Shown here: positions 8,945-15,754 of the stretch, in pieces
Position numbering within the stretch: the first letter of the stretch is position 1
How the letters are laid out: every line of letters starts with the position of its first letter
Origin: Prevotella sp.
GTDB taxonomy: Bacteria > Bacteroidota > Bacteroidia > Bacteroidales > Bacteroidaceae
Length of the DNA: 17,308 nucleotides
Direction of reading: 5' to 3'
Assembly: GCA_022511055.1 (NCBI GenBank)
Contig: JAFLSH010000019.1
Span: 1 to 17,308, forward strand
The notes under the pieces: model-generated
Database searches by the model: none
What the model was told of the DNA's origin: nothing
Seen by the model: the letters and a program-made list of their open reading frames with translations, nothing else
Translations under genes and position numbers: made by a program

Positions 8945-10432
8945 ATGATTAAGAAAATATTATGTGGTATCGCGCTCGTTGCAGGATTTGCTTCCTGCAA
9001 CGGCGACTACGACAACTGGGAAAGCCCCCAGGCAAACACAGAGAATGAGGCCGTTCAGCGACTGACCATGTCGGTAACGCCAGTGGCCACTTCCTTGATT
9101 GATTTCGCGGAGTTGACAGGCGACAATATCCAGCTGTTCACAACCAACCTGCCCGAAGGGCTGGTAGATGGCTACACCGCAACCTTCTCTGATGCGGAAG
9201 GCAACGAGACTGCCCTTACCGCCACCAGCGAGGGAACGGTAACCGTTGAGGAACTGAGCGGCGTGGTTGTAACTCTCTTTGGCAGTGCGCCGGAAGTGCG
9301 CACCATGACTGTGAACGTGTCTGCTGACGTTTCCATAGTGACAGCTGACGGTACGGTAAAGGCGCAGAAAGTCGGCGAGCCGTTTACCCTGACTGCAAAG
9401 CTGGCCGCCCGCTACGTGGCTCCCGCCTACTATGTCATTGGCGGCGTGCTTGACTGGGCTGCCTCGGCTGCCAGCAAGGAACAGAAGTTCAGCCACAGTG
9501 GCGCAAACGTGTATGACGACCCCATTTTCACCATTACCATTCCTGCCGTGGCTGGCGGCGACACCTGGTTTGCCTTTGCTGATGATGAAGCCTGCGATGC
9601 CATTGGCCAGGGCGACTGGAGCAAGCTGTTGGGCAATACGCTTGAGAACGGCAACACGAGCCTGACCGGCAACCTTGCACCGCGCACGGAGCTTGCAGGC
9701 ATTGGTGGCGAGGGCAGCATCTGCATGCCTGCTTCGCTGGGGGCTGACTATTTCAAGATTACCCTTAACATGCGTGACTACGCCTACACCATTGAGCCGG
9801 TCACCATTGCTTCGCAGTACTATGTGGTTGGTGCCATTCAAGGCTGGAGCGATACCAACAAGGGCTATCTCTTTACCCCTCACTCCAAGTATGTCTTGTC
9901 TTACACCACCAAGTGGACTGGAGCATGGGATTTGAAGGTCTGGTCTTTGGCCGATTTCGGCAACTGGGATATGGCCTACGGCACACCTGTTGACGGCGAC
10001 ACCTCGGCAGCGGGCCCGCTGGGTGGCACAGGTGCCATCTCTGCTCCTTCGGCAGAGTACTACACCTTCACCATCGACCTGTCTTCAATGACTTACACAT
10101 GGACAAAGCTCGACGACCAGAATCCCACGGAGTACGAGTCAATCTCGCTCATCGGTGAGTTCAATGGCTGGGGCGGCGACTACGACTTGGAGCAGGTAGC
10201 TCCCCACAACTGGCACTGCGTGTTCACTCAGGAGTCAGACGGCATGCTGAAGTTCCGTGCCAACCACGACTGGGGCATCAACTGGGGCTTTGGTGGTGAT
10301 GGCGAATGGAACGTGGCCGAAGGCATTGACAAGGTTGGTGTCAACAATGGCGGTAACATCTACGTGCCGGCCGGCACTTATGATGTCTATCTGAACGATA
10401 TTACCAACTCCATGCTGATAGTTGCGCAGTAG
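8945..10432 (+). CDS. susF: SusF-like surface starch-binding lipoprotein
   Basis: This protein has 495 residues (Bacteroides SusF has about 485). The lipoprotein signal ends at Cys18 (GFASC), followed by NGDYDNWE. After an N-terminal domain (about 30-155) there are three successive carbohydrate-binding modules. They start at about 161 (YYVIGGVLDWAASAAS), 291 (QYYVVGAIQGWSDTNKG) and 399 (SISLIGEFNGWGGDYD). One more binding module than SusE is the known SusE/SusF difference. The aromatic residues in the GxFNGW and DWGINWGF segments are candidates for sugar stacking. It is the last gene of the operon, 26 bp after susE and just before a strong terminator. Confidence 0.88.
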   Translation: MIKKILCGIALVAGFASCNGDYDNWESPQANTENEAVQRLTMSVTPVATSLIDFAELTGDNIQLFTTNLPEGLVDGYTATFSDAEGNETALTATSEGTVTVEELSGVVVTLFGSAPEVRTMTVNVSADVSIVTADGTVKAQKVGEPFTLTAKLAARYVAPAYYVIGGVLDWAASAASKEQKFSHSGANVYDDPIFTITIPAVAGGDTWFAFADDEACDAIGQGDWSKLLGNTLENGNTSLTGNLAPRTELAGIGGEGSICMPASLGADYFKITLNMRDYAYTIEPVTIASQYYVVGAIQGWSDTNKGYLFTPHSKYVLSYTTKWTGAWDLKVWSLADFGNWDMAYGTPVDGDTSAAGPLGGTGAISAPSAEYYTFTIDLSSMTYTWTKLDDQNPTEYESISLIGEFNGWGGDYDLEQVAPHNWHCVFTQESDGMLKFRANHDWGINWGFGGDGEWNVAEGIDKVGVNNGGNIYVPAGTYDVYLNDITNSMLIVAQ

Positions 10433-10444
10433 CGCTTTCAGTCT

Positions 10445-10497
10445 CAACTACTTTCAGGCGGGTTGCTCCACGGCGGCCCGCCTGAGTTGTTTTTTTT
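10445..10497 (+). terminator. Intrinsic terminator of susCDEF
   Basis: The stem CAGGCGGG (10455-10462) pairs with CCCGCCTG (10477-10484) around a 14-nt loop. CAACT (10445-10449) can extend the stem by pairing with AGTTG (10485-10489) across a bulge. Eight T residues follow at 10490-10497. It begins 13 bp after the susF stop codon and separates the sus operon from rmlA. Confidence 0.88.
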
Positions 10498-10572
10498 ATT
10501 GGGCTGCCCGCAGTGCTGTGCCGACATGGTTGCTGCTGTTAAGCAGAAATTAGTCTGAAAATTAGTTCTTTG

Positions 10573-10605
10573 TTTTGGCGGTATGGCTTTTTTTGCTTAT
10601 CTTTG
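10573..10605 (+). promoter_or_regulatory. Promoter of rmlA-GH53 unit
   Basis: A textbook Bacteroidota promoter is present. The -33 box is TTTTG (10573-10577) and the -7 box is TATCTTTG (10598-10605), followed by C, with 20 bp between them. It ends 30 bp before the rmlA start. No LacI operator lies 55 positions upstream, so this unit is probably expressed independently of the starch regulator. Confidence 0.75.
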
Positions 10606-10635
10606 CGCCGTAGAAATCAAAAACAGCAGAAAATT

Positions 10636-11514
10636 ATGAAAGGAATAGTACTTGCCGGCGGTAGTGGCACTCGCCTTTACCCCATCACCAAGGGAATCTC
10701 CAAGCAGCTGATTCCCATCTTCGACAAACCGATGATTTACTACCCCATCTCTGCGCTGATGCTCGCAGGCATCCGCGAGATACTCATCATCTCGACCCCC
10801 CATGACCTGCCGGGCTTCAAGCGCCTGCTGGGCACGGGCGAGGAGCTGGGCGTGCGCTTCGACTATGCCGAGCAGCCGAGCCCAGACGGTCTGGCGCAGG
10901 CTTTCATCATTGGCGAGGAGTTCATTGGCGATGACTCGGTCTGCCTGGTGCTTGGCGATAACATTTTCTATGGCTCCGGCTTCAGCGGCCTGCTGCGCCA
11001 GAGCGTGGCGAATGCGGAGCAGCACGACAAGGCCACGGTCTTCGGCTACTATGTCACCGACCCTGAGCGCTACGGCGTGGCGGAGTTCGATGCCGATGGC
11101 AACTGCCAGAGCATCGAGGAGAAGCCGGAACACCCCAAGTCAAACTACGCGGTGGTTGGGCTGTATTTCTATCCCAACAGCGTGGTGGAGATTGCCAAGA
11201 ACATTAAGCCCAGTGCCCGCGGCGAGCTGGAGATTACCACGGTCAACCAGGAATATCTGCGCCAGCAGAAGCTGAAGGTGCAGACCTTGCAGCGCGGCTT
11301 TGCGTGGCTTGACACGGGAACGCACGACTCGCTGGCAGAAGCCTCTACCTTCATTGAGGTCATTGAGAAGCGCCAGGGCCTGAAGGTGGCGTGCCTGGAG
11401 GAGATTGCCTTCAAGCGTGGCTGGATTACCCGCGAGCAGCTCAGGAAGGTGGCGCAGCCGATGGCCAAGAACGACTATGGCCGCTATCTGTTGCAGTTGG
11501 CTGACGAGAAATGA
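10636..11514 (+). CDS. rmlA: Glucose-1-phosphate thymidylyltransferase
   Basis: This 292-residue enzyme has the usual family length. It makes dTDP-glucose from dTTP and glucose-1-phosphate, the first step of dTDP-L-rhamnose and related deoxysugar synthesis. The nucleotide-binding signature GGSGTRLYPITKGISKQLIP starts at residue 8. Other conserved parts are FDKPMIYYPIS, YAEQPSPDGLAQAF, LVLGDNIFYG, EKPEHPKSNYAVVGLYFY and FAWLDTGTHDSL. The start at 10636 (MKGIVLAGG) is certain by homology; upstream codons lie in the promoter. The genes rmlB, rmlC and rmlD are not next to it. Instead, its TGA overlaps the ATG of a GH53 gene (ATGA, 11511-11514). Confidence 0.96.
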   Translation: MKGIVLAGGSGTRLYPITKGISKQLIPIFDKPMIYYPISALMLAGIREILIISTPHDLPGFKRLLGTGEELGVRFDYAEQPSPDGLAQAFIIGEEFIGDDSVCLVLGDNIFYGSGFSGLLRQSVANAEQHDKATVFGYYVTDPERYGVAEFDADGNCQSIEEKPEHPKSNYAVVGLYFYPNSVVEIAKNIKPSARGELEITTVNQEYLRQQKLKVQTLQRGFAWLDTGTHDSLAEASTFIEVIEKRQGLKVACLEEIAFKRGWITREQLRKVAQPMAKNDYGRYLLQLADEK

Positions 11515-12635
11515 AGCGGCTCTTTGCACTGATATTGGTTGTTGCTGCCACGGCGGTGGCTGCACCCACGGCGGCTGTTGCGCAGCAGCGGTGGCTGGGC
11601 GGCGATGTGTCTTTGTTGCCGAGCTATGAGGCGCAGGGCACGGTCTACCGCGATGCCGCCGGGCTTCAGGTAGAGCCGCTGCCGTTCTTCCGCCAGCAGG
11701 GGTGGAATGCCATTCGTGTGCGCCTGTTTGTCGAGCCGCACCTTGCGCCTAAGCAGCACCAGGACGAGGGTGTCTGCCAGGACTTGCCCTACGTGGTGAG
11801 GCTGGGGCGGCGGGTGCATGATGCCGGCATGGCGCTGATGCTCGACCTGCACTACTCCGACTACTGGGCCGACCCCGGCAAGCAGGCCATTCCCCACCTG
11901 TGGCGCGACACGAAGCGCGCCGACCTGCCCGACTCGGTCTACCAGTACACCCGCCGCACCCTGCTCCAGATGAAGCGGCAGGGCGTAGTGCCCGAGATGA
12001 TTCAGGTGGGTAACGAAATCACCAACGGCATGCTCTGGCCTGAGGGCAAGATAGCCTGGGGCAAGGCGGGCGAGGCCGAGAGCTGGGCTTTCCTCTGCCG
12101 GCTGCTGAGTGCCGGCTGCAAGGCTTGCCGCGAGGTGTGCCCCGAGGCCCGTATCATTATCCACACCGAGAAGGCCGGCCAGTGGAACACCACCAAGAAG
12201 TACTACCAGCAGCTGCGGCTTCACCGCGTTGACTATGATGTCATCGGCCTGAGCTACTACCCCATGTGGCACGGCACGATAGCCACCCTGGGCGAGAACT
12301 TAGACCGCCTGCAATGGCTTTTCCCCGACAAGGAGGTCATGATAGTGGAGGCCGCCGCCTACTACAGCCACGACAACGACCGCTGGGCCAAGCCCGGGCA
12401 GTACAGCGAGTTCTACCCCATCACGGTGGAAGGGCAGACCCAGTTTACCCGCGAGCTGGTGACCGAGCTGAACCGCCATTGGAACGTGCGCGGCCTGTTC
12501 TGGTGGTTTGCCGAGGAGAACGCCTGCGGCAACGACCTGCTGCCGTGCTGGATAAACCGCGGGCTGTTCGACAACCGCACGGGGCGGGTGCTGCCCGCCA
12601 TGCAGGAGCTGGGCAAGTTCAGAACGGAACGGTGA
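11511..12635 (+). CDS. GH53 arabinogalactan endo-beta-1,4-galactanase
   Basis: This 374-residue enzyme carries a type I signal peptide (about 1-24, cleavage near AAVA-QQ) and no lipobox, so it is probably periplasmic or secreted. Family GH53 hydrolyses beta-1,4-galactan side chains of pectin. Visible hallmarks are GGDVSLLPSYE (30-40), WNAIRVRLF (65-73), LDLHYSDYWADPGKQ (111-125), QVGNEITNGMLWPEG (165-179) with the likely acid/base Glu169, GLSYYPMWHG (246-255), and VMIVEAAAY (276-284) with the likely nucleophile Glu280. The protein looks complete. Its start codon overlaps the stop of rmlA by four bases, which implies translational coupling. A galactanase does not fit either rmlA or the starch genes, so the neighbourhood does not explain its role. 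A perfect 42-bp palindrome begins two bases after its stop. Confidence 0.92.
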   Translation: MKRLFALILVVAATAVAAPTAAVAQQRWLGGDVSLLPSYEAQGTVYRDAAGLQVEPLPFFRQQGWNAIRVRLFVEPHLAPKQHQDEGVCQDLPYVVRLGRRVHDAGMALMLDLHYSDYWADPGKQAIPHLWRDTKRADLPDSVYQYTRRTLLQMKRQGVVPEMIQVGNEITNGMLWPEGKIAWGKAGEAESWAFLCRLLSAGCKACREVCPEARIIIHTEKAGQWNTTKKYYQQLRLHRVDYDVIGLSYYPMWHGTIATLGENLDRLQWLFPDKEVMIVEAAAYYSHDNDRWAKPGQYSEFYPITVEGQTQFTRELVTELNRHWNVRGLFWWFAEENACGNDLLPCWINRGLFDNRTGRVLPAMQELGKFRTER

Positions 12636-12636
12636 C

Positions 12637-12678
12637 TGGCAGTTGAGGGGTGCAAACGTTTGCACCCCTCAACTGCCA
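12637..12678. promoter_or_regulatory. 42-bp perfect palindrome centred on a LacI operator
   Basis: Positions 12637-12657 and 12658-12678 are exact reverse complements. The central 16 bases (12650-12665), GTGCAAACGTTTGCAC, are identical to the operator at 2713-2728, while the outer arms (TGGCAGTTGAGGG and its complement) are not shared with it. On the DNA level this is the presumed regulator site of the amylase gene. As RNA, the rmlA-GH53 message would end in a very stable long hairpin, though no T-run follows. It may serve both as operator and as transcript end or 3' stabiliser; that dual role is inference. Confidence 0.85.
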
Positions 12679-12719
12679 TATTCCCAACTGCTTGCCAGGT
12701 CACTCTGCGGCTTTTGTTG

Positions 12720-12727
12720 TAATTTTG
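12720..12727 (+). promoter_or_regulatory. -7 box of the amylase promoter
   Basis: TAATTTTG followed by CACCAA is identical over 14 bases to the susC promoter. Its first base is 55 positions from the operator edge at 12665, the same distance as at susC and lacI. The nearest TTG upstream is about 25 bp away, not at the normal -33 spacing. The expected leader is about 30 nt. Confidence 0.7.
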
Positions 12728-12761
12728 CACCAACAGAAACCAAGAAAACGCATAAGAGCTT

Positions 12762-14801
12762 ATGAAACGTCTATCAACCTCACTGATGTCTGTCATCACC
12801 GTGTTCACTTTCCTTGCCTCTATGGCCGTGGGGCTGACGGCCTGCGCCGGCGGCGACGACGCGCTGGAAGAGCCGGATGTGCCCGGCGTACAGCCCGGCC
12901 CGACCGAGCAGCCCGACTCCACCGAGACCCCGACTCCCCCGGCAGAAGCGGCGGCGGTGGGCTGGCCCGCCAGCTACGGCGGTGTCATGTTACAGGCTTT
13001 CTATTGGGACTCCTACGACGATTCGCAGTGGACCGTGCTGGAGGCCCAGGCCGATGCGCTGGCCGGCACTTTCGACCTGGTGTGGCTGCCGCAGAGCGGC
13101 AACTGCGGCGGCAAGTCGATGGGCTATGACGACCTCTACTGGTTTTCCGACTACAACAGCTCCTTCGGCAACGAGCAGCAGCTGCGCTCGCTCATAGGCA
13201 CGCTGCGGGGCAAGGGCATCAAGACCATTGCCGATGTGGTCATTAACCACCGCCGCAACGTGTCGAACTGGGTGGACTTTCCTGTAGAGACCTACAACGG
13301 CGTGACCTACGAGATGCTGTCTACCGACATTGTGAACAACGACGATGGCGGCCAGACCAAGGCGTGGGCCACGCAGAACGGCTACAGCCTGAGCCCCAAC
13401 AACGACACGGGCGAGGGCTGGGACGGCATGCGCGACCTGGACCACAAGAGCGAGAACGTGCAGACCATTGTGAAAGCCTATCTGGATTTCCTGAAGAACG
13501 ACCTGGGCTACGCCGGCTTCCGCTACGACATGGTCAAGGGCTACTCGGCCGAGTACACCGCCCTCTACAACGCCGCCGCGCAGCCTGAGTTCTCGGTGGG
13601 CGAGTGCTGGGATGGCACGCCGACCATCCGCCGCTGGATTGACGGCACGAGGCTGAACGACCAGATACAGTCGGCCGCCTTCGATTTCCAGTTCCGCTAC
13701 ACCGTGCGCAACGCCATGAACGCCGGCAACTACGCCCTGCTGACCCAGCAGAACGACGGCAACTGGCCGCTGGTCAGCCAGCAGTACGAGCAGGGCCGCT
13801 ACCGCCGCTATGCCGTGACCTTCGTTGAAAACCACGACACGGAGCGCCGCGCCAATGCGGCGCAGGACCCGCTGACCAAGGACACCCTGGCCGCCAATGC
13901 CTATATGCTGGCCATGCCCGGCACTCCCTGCGTGTTCCTGAAGCACTGGCTGGCCTATCCCGCTGAGATTAAGGCCATGGCGGCCGCGCGCAAGCAGGCC
14001 GGCATCACCAACGAGAGCAGCTACACCAGTCTGCGCAGTGCGCCGGGCTACTACTCTGCCGTTGTCAGCACCGATGGCGGCGACCGCCTGCTGGTGGCGG
14101 TGGGCAACACGGCTGCCAACGAGAGCGCCGTTGATGCCCGCCAGTGGGCAAAGGTGCTGGCGGGCTACCACTACGCCTACTATCTGCCCACGGCGCTGAA
14201 CACCGCCTATGCCGACCTGCCTACGGGCCACTACGAGGGGGTGCGGCAGGTCAGGCTCTCGGCTGTCACCGCCACGCCGGGTGCCCAGCTGGTCTATACC
14301 CTCGACGGCTCTGCCCCCACGGCCGCTGCCCAGCCGGTGCCTGACGGCTTTGTGGTCAGCATTCCCGTTGGCGTGACCACGCTGACCGTAGCCCTGCTGG
14401 CCGACGGCCAGGTCAGCGGCACCGTGACGCGCACCTACACCGTGACGGAGCGGGCGGGCGACCGGCCGGCGGAGATACCAGACTTCTGCACGGTGGGCGA
14501 GGGCGAGACCTGCGCCTTCTTCGAGGCGCCGCCCAGCTGGGGCGACGTGAAGTGCTGGCGCTGGGACAACAGCTACAACTACACGGGCAACAGCTGGCCG
14601 GGTGTCGACTGCACCCTGCTCGGCACGGCAGCCAACGGCCGCAAGGTCTGGAAGTGGGCATGGAACGGCAGCCGCGTGAGCCAGCCGAGCCCCAACGAGG
14701 GCATTATCTTCAACGACGGCGCTAACCAGACGGCCGACCTGCCCTTTGCCAACGGCGGCTATTACACCAAGGACGGCCTGGCGGGCATAGCCGGCAACTG
14801 A
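12762..14801 (+). CDS. Surface lipoprotein alpha-amylase, GH13 with C-terminal CBM26-like module
   Basis: This 679-residue enzyme cuts internal alpha-1,4 bonds of starch. The lipoprotein signal ends at Cys28 (GLTAC), followed by AGGDDALEE and a Pro/Thr/Glu-rich linker to about residue 65. The GH13 barrel covers about 70-410: region I DVVINH (158-163), nucleophile Asp256 in GFRYDMVKGYS, acid/base Glu281 in VGECWDG, and transition-state Asp359 in FVENHDTE. The GFRYDMVKGYS segment recalls plant-type amylases (GH13_6). After the amylase C-domain there is a chitobiase-C-terminal-like segment (about 494-562, QLVYTLDGSAPT) and a starch-binding CBM26-like module (about 580-675, GIIFNDGANQTADLPF). It would do the job of Bacteroides SusG but lies apart from susCDEF, under its own promoter with the shared operator. 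The start at 12762 gives a clean lipoprotein signal. Confidence 0.93.
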   Translation: MKRLSTSLMSVITVFTFLASMAVGLTACAGGDDALEEPDVPGVQPGPTEQPDSTETPTPPAEAAAVGWPASYGGVMLQAFYWDSYDDSQWTVLEAQADALAGTFDLVWLPQSGNCGGKSMGYDDLYWFSDYNSSFGNEQQLRSLIGTLRGKGIKTIADVVINHRRNVSNWVDFPVETYNGVTYEMLSTDIVNNDDGGQTKAWATQNGYSLSPNNDTGEGWDGMRDLDHKSENVQTIVKAYLDFLKNDLGYAGFRYDMVKGYSAEYTALYNAAAQPEFSVGECWDGTPTIRRWIDGTRLNDQIQSAAFDFQFRYTVRNAMNAGNYALLTQQNDGNWPLVSQQYEQGRYRRYAVTFVENHDTERRANAAQDPLTKDTLAANAYMLAMPGTPCVFLKHWLAYPAEIKAMAAARKQAGITNESSYTSLRSAPGYYSAVVSTDGGDRLLVAVGNTAANESAVDARQWAKVLAGYHYAYYLPTALNTAYADLPTGHYEGVRQVRLSAVTATPGAQLVYTLDGSAPTAAAQPVPDGFVVSIPVGVTTLTVALLADGQVSGTVTRTYTVTERAGDRPAEIPDFCTVGEGETCAFFEAPPSWGDVKCWRWDNSYNYTGNSWPGVDCTLLGTAANGRKVWKWAWNGSRVSQPSPNEGIIFNDGANQTADLPFANGGYYTKDGLAGIAGN

Positions 14802-14812
14802 CAGCACCGCGG

Positions 14813-14849
14813 GCGGCTTCCCTGTTGGGAAGCCGCTGTAGCACTTTTT
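14813..14849 (+). terminator. Hairpin terminator after the amylase gene
   Basis: GCGGCTTCCC (14813-14822) pairs perfectly with GGGAAGCCGC (14827-14836) around the loop TGTT. Five T residues follow at 14845-14849, eight bases after the stem. It begins 12 bp after the amylase stop codon. Because the stem is symmetric it may also stop minus-strand transcription from the glycosyltransferase genes, though the other side lacks a clear T-run in that direction. Confidence 0.7.
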
Positions 14850-14857
14850 CGATGCCT

Positions 14858-14983
14858 TTAGCAGCGGAGCATATAGCCGCCGTCGAAGACCTGGACGGTG
14901 CCGGTGATCTGGGCCGCGGCCGGGGAGGCCAGGTATACCGCCAGGGCGCCCACCCCCCCCCGCCGCGTTGCTTTGCCGTTCTG
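14858..14983 (-). pseudogene. 3' remnant of a short-chain dehydrogenase/reductase gene
   Basis: Read on the minus strand, the last ~32 codons before a TAA at 14858-14860 encode ALAVYLASPAAAQITGT, then VQVFDGGYMLRC. This is the typical C-terminal end of SDR-family oxidoreductases (…LA.FLAS..A..ITG....DGGY). No catalytic or NAD-binding part and no start codon precede it. The frame is the same as the GT2 gene upstream and is separated from it only by the TAG at 14984-14986 and about nine unrelated codons that include a 9-C run (14953-14961). It is best read as debris of a deleted gene. The exact left boundary of homology is uncertain. Confidence 0.75.
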
Positions 14984-15754
14984 CTATCGTTTTATCACGT
15001 TCCGCACCACAAACCACAGGTGCATCGCCAACGTGACGGCCAGCCCATAGTGGCGGCGCATTACGCCAAACCGCTCCCGCAGCGAGGCGCGGTGGTTGTG
15101 CGTGGTAGCCCCCTCTTCCAGATAGTTGGCCACGACCGCCCTGACGCGGGTCAGCGCCAAGTGCCGTCTTTCGGCCTCTTTCATGATGCGTATGCACCAG
15201 TCTACATCGGCCGATAGGCGGTAGCCCAGGTCGTAGGGCGTGGCTTTGGCCAGGTCTGCGCGGGCATAGAACGCCTGGTGGCAGACCAGCATGCCCTGGC
15301 GGAACGAGCGCCACGAGAGGTGGTCGGGCGGCGCAAGACGGCGGTGGCGCAGAAAGCTCCTGTCTGCACCGACGATGTCTGTGTCGCCGTAAAGCACGGC
15401 GGTGTCTGGCTCGCAATGCTCGGCCACGAGGGTCAGCGTGCCGGGCGAGGGCAGGGTGTCGCCCGCGTTGAGGAACACCACGAAGTCGCCCGTGGCCCGC
15501 TGCAGGCCTTTGTTCATGGCATCATAGATGCCCCTGTCAGGCTCTGAGCTGACCACCACCTCGTGTGCGCTGGCCTGCTCATCGCTGGCCTCGCGGTAGA
15601 GGCGGGCCATGTGCAGGGTCTCATCGGTCGATGCCCCGTCAATAATCAGGTGTTCCACGTGCTGGTAGTCTTGCCAGAGTACGCTGTCGAGCGTTGGCTG
15701 CAGCACGGCGGCTGCGTTATAGGTGATGGTGACGACTGAAAACTTGGGTTTCAT
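14984..15754 (-). CDS. Family 2 glycosyltransferase
   Basis: This 256-residue GT-A-fold enzyme probably transfers a sugar from a nucleotide donor during surface polysaccharide synthesis. It opens with FSVVTITYNAAAVLQPTLDS (residues 5-24). HLIIDGASTDET follows, then EPDRGIYDAMNKGLQRATGD (71-90) and FLNAGDT (94-100), where NAGD takes the place of the DxD metal-binding motif. This layout is seen in WcaE-like GT2 proteins. A moderately hydrophobic stretch lies near the C-terminus (about 238-253). The start at 15754 (MKPKFSVVTI) overlaps the TGA of the GT4 gene by four bases, so the pair is probably translationally coupled. Length and C-terminus look complete despite the SDR debris directly behind it. 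Donor and acceptor cannot be told. Confidence 0.9.
   Translation of the reverse strand: MKPKFSVVTITYNAAAVLQPTLDSVLWQDYQHVEHLIIDGASTDETLHMARLYREASDEQASAHEVVVSSEPDRGIYDAMNKGLQRATGDFVVFLNAGDTLPSPGTLTLVAEHCEPDTAVLYGDTDIVGADRSFLRHRRLAPPDHLSWRSFRQGMLVCHQAFYARADLAKATPYDLGYRLSADVDWCIRIMKEAERRHLALTRVRAVVANYLEEGATTHNHRASLRERFGVMRRHYGLAVTLAMHLWFVVRNVIKR

Noticed and set aside
9501..9516. Operator-like GCGCAAACGTGTATGA inside susF
   Set aside because: It matches the palindrome at only 10 of 16 positions, lacks the second half-site, and is not near a promoter.
10528..10543. LacI operator upstream of rmlA at the 55-base position
   Set aside because: The sequence there shows no match to GTGCAAACGTTTGCAC; only a weak unrelated CTGC/GCAG symmetry is visible.
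12990..15416. 808-codon open frame antisense to the amylase gene and overlapping the GT2 region
   Set aside because: Its translation is rich in Ala, Gly, Val, His and Arg without domains. It is a shadow of GC-rich codons on the other strand.
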